From: Rhodanobacter sp. 7MK24
GTDB taxonomy: Bacteria; Pseudomonadota; Gammaproteobacteria; Xanthomonadales; Rhodanobacteraceae
Direction of reading: 5' to 3'
DNA: 50,805 nt
Assembly: GCF_014842995.1 (NCBI RefSeq)
Contig: NZ_JACYXL010000016.1
Coordinates: 1-50,805 of the forward strand
A program made the translations under genes and the position numbers. This document shows positions 50,406 to 50,805 of the stretch, piece after piece. Positions within the stretch are counted from its first letter, which is position 1, and each line of letters begins with the position of its first letter. The notes under the pieces are model-generated. The model had not been told where the DNA came from, searched no databases, and was given only the letters and a program-made list of their open reading frames with translations.

Positions 50406-50805
50406 GCGCACCGGCCCGACGCGCGTTGGTGCGCCAGATGATCGACAAGGGGCTGAGCGAGCGGTGCTCGTTGCGTATCGTGGGCATGAGCGCCAGCGCG
50501 TACCGCTATCAGGCGCAGCCAGACCGCAACGTGGCGCTGCGGCGGCGGATCGTGGAGCTGGCGCAGCGACACAAGCGCTATGGCGTAGGGATGATCCACC
50601 TGAAGCTTCGGCAGGAGGGCAACGAGCCGGTGAACTACAAGCGTGTGGAGCGGCTGTATCGGGATGAGCGGCTGCAGGTGCGTCGGCGCAAGCGGAAGAA
50701 GGTGCCGGTGAGCGAGCGGCAACCGCTGGTCCGTCCATCGGCGCCCAACGAAGTGTGGTCGATGGATTTCGTGTTCGATTGCACCGCCGACGCCCGCGTC
50801 CTCAA
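50402..50805 (+). CDS. IS3-family OrfB transposase, N-terminal part
   Basis: In the -1 frame after OrfA: APARRALVRQMIDKGLSE, SLRIVGMSASAYRYQ, HKRYGVGMIHLKLRQEG (HTH_21) and, near the edge, EVWSMDFVFDCTADAR, which carries the first DDE aspartate. The gene runs off the right edge. Members of the same broad group left the fragment at 2-115, but identity of the two cannot be checked. Confidence 0.85.

Noticed and set aside
1-50805. CRISPR arrays, tRNA or rRNA genes, Cas genes
   Set aside because: No repeat-spacer pattern or RNA gene was recognised on either strand. The Tn7-like module is therefore not shown to be a CRISPR-associated transposon.

Overview
The window looks like chromosome from a high-GC gammaproteobacterium of the Xanthomonadales (Rhodanobacteraceae/Xanthomonadaceae type, e.g. 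Dyella, Luteibacter, Rhodanobacter). This rests on overall gene flavour (BPSL0761-type and DUF3309 proteins, a PA2169-type protein, OprB porin, stress genes) and is an inference, not a measured placement.

Region 1 (1-9434) is accessory. A fragment of an IS3-family transposase at the left edge is followed by a minus-strand Tn7-like transposition operon (small orf, tnsA-like, tnsB, tnsC, tniQ; 421-5685). Several family-critical residues appear changed in the TnsA-like and TnsC proteins. Next come a promoter-terminator unit that could make a ~50-nt RNA, an excisionase-like DNA-binding protein, an unknown plus-strand protein, an XRE repressor with a perfect palindromic operator, and small hypothetical genes. 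The block ends with an SseB-like gene whose C-terminus is out of frame.

Region 2 (9626-29854) is a dense set of stress and envelope genes: DUF3309, membrane proteins, a PA2169 four-helix protein, an NRAMP-type transporter, an OprB porin, hemerythrin, KGG-like and His-rich peptides, an SDR dehydrogenase and a DUF6496/H1-like protein. It also holds a signalling block: a hybrid multi-PAS histidine kinase, two stand-alone receivers, and a CheB-CheR-PAS-HWE kinase fusion. A metallothionein-like protein, a CDF metal exporter and an OmpR-type regulator follow.

Region 3 (30393-40881) is one long plus-strand carbohydrate/redox gene cluster. It runs GH39 glycosidase, GH144-like glucanase, ThDP-dependent oxidase, enolase-superfamily enzyme, a second metallothionein-like protein, an FAD/Fe-S dehydrogenase, an SDR with a membrane tail, and an Anabaena sensory rhodopsin transducer (ASRT) family protein. 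Four neighbouring pairs overlap or nearly abut.

Region 4 (41032-45733) continues the stress theme: PRC-barrel protein, a second OmpR-type regulator paralogous to the first, trehalose-6-phosphate phosphatase without its synthase, a small hydrophilic protein, topoisomerase IB, CsbD and a hypothetical protein.

Region 5 (45734-50805) is accessory again. An IS3 remnant precedes a tight four-gene operon: PLD-like nuclease, 51-aa protein, ABC/SMC-type ATPase and HNH nuclease. It resembles a Septu (PtuA/PtuB) anti-phage system with an added PLD effector. An IS3 element with a frameshift site runs off the right edge. The best candidates for undescribed systems are this four-gene operon, the ASRT-containing sugar cluster and the atypical Tn7-like module.
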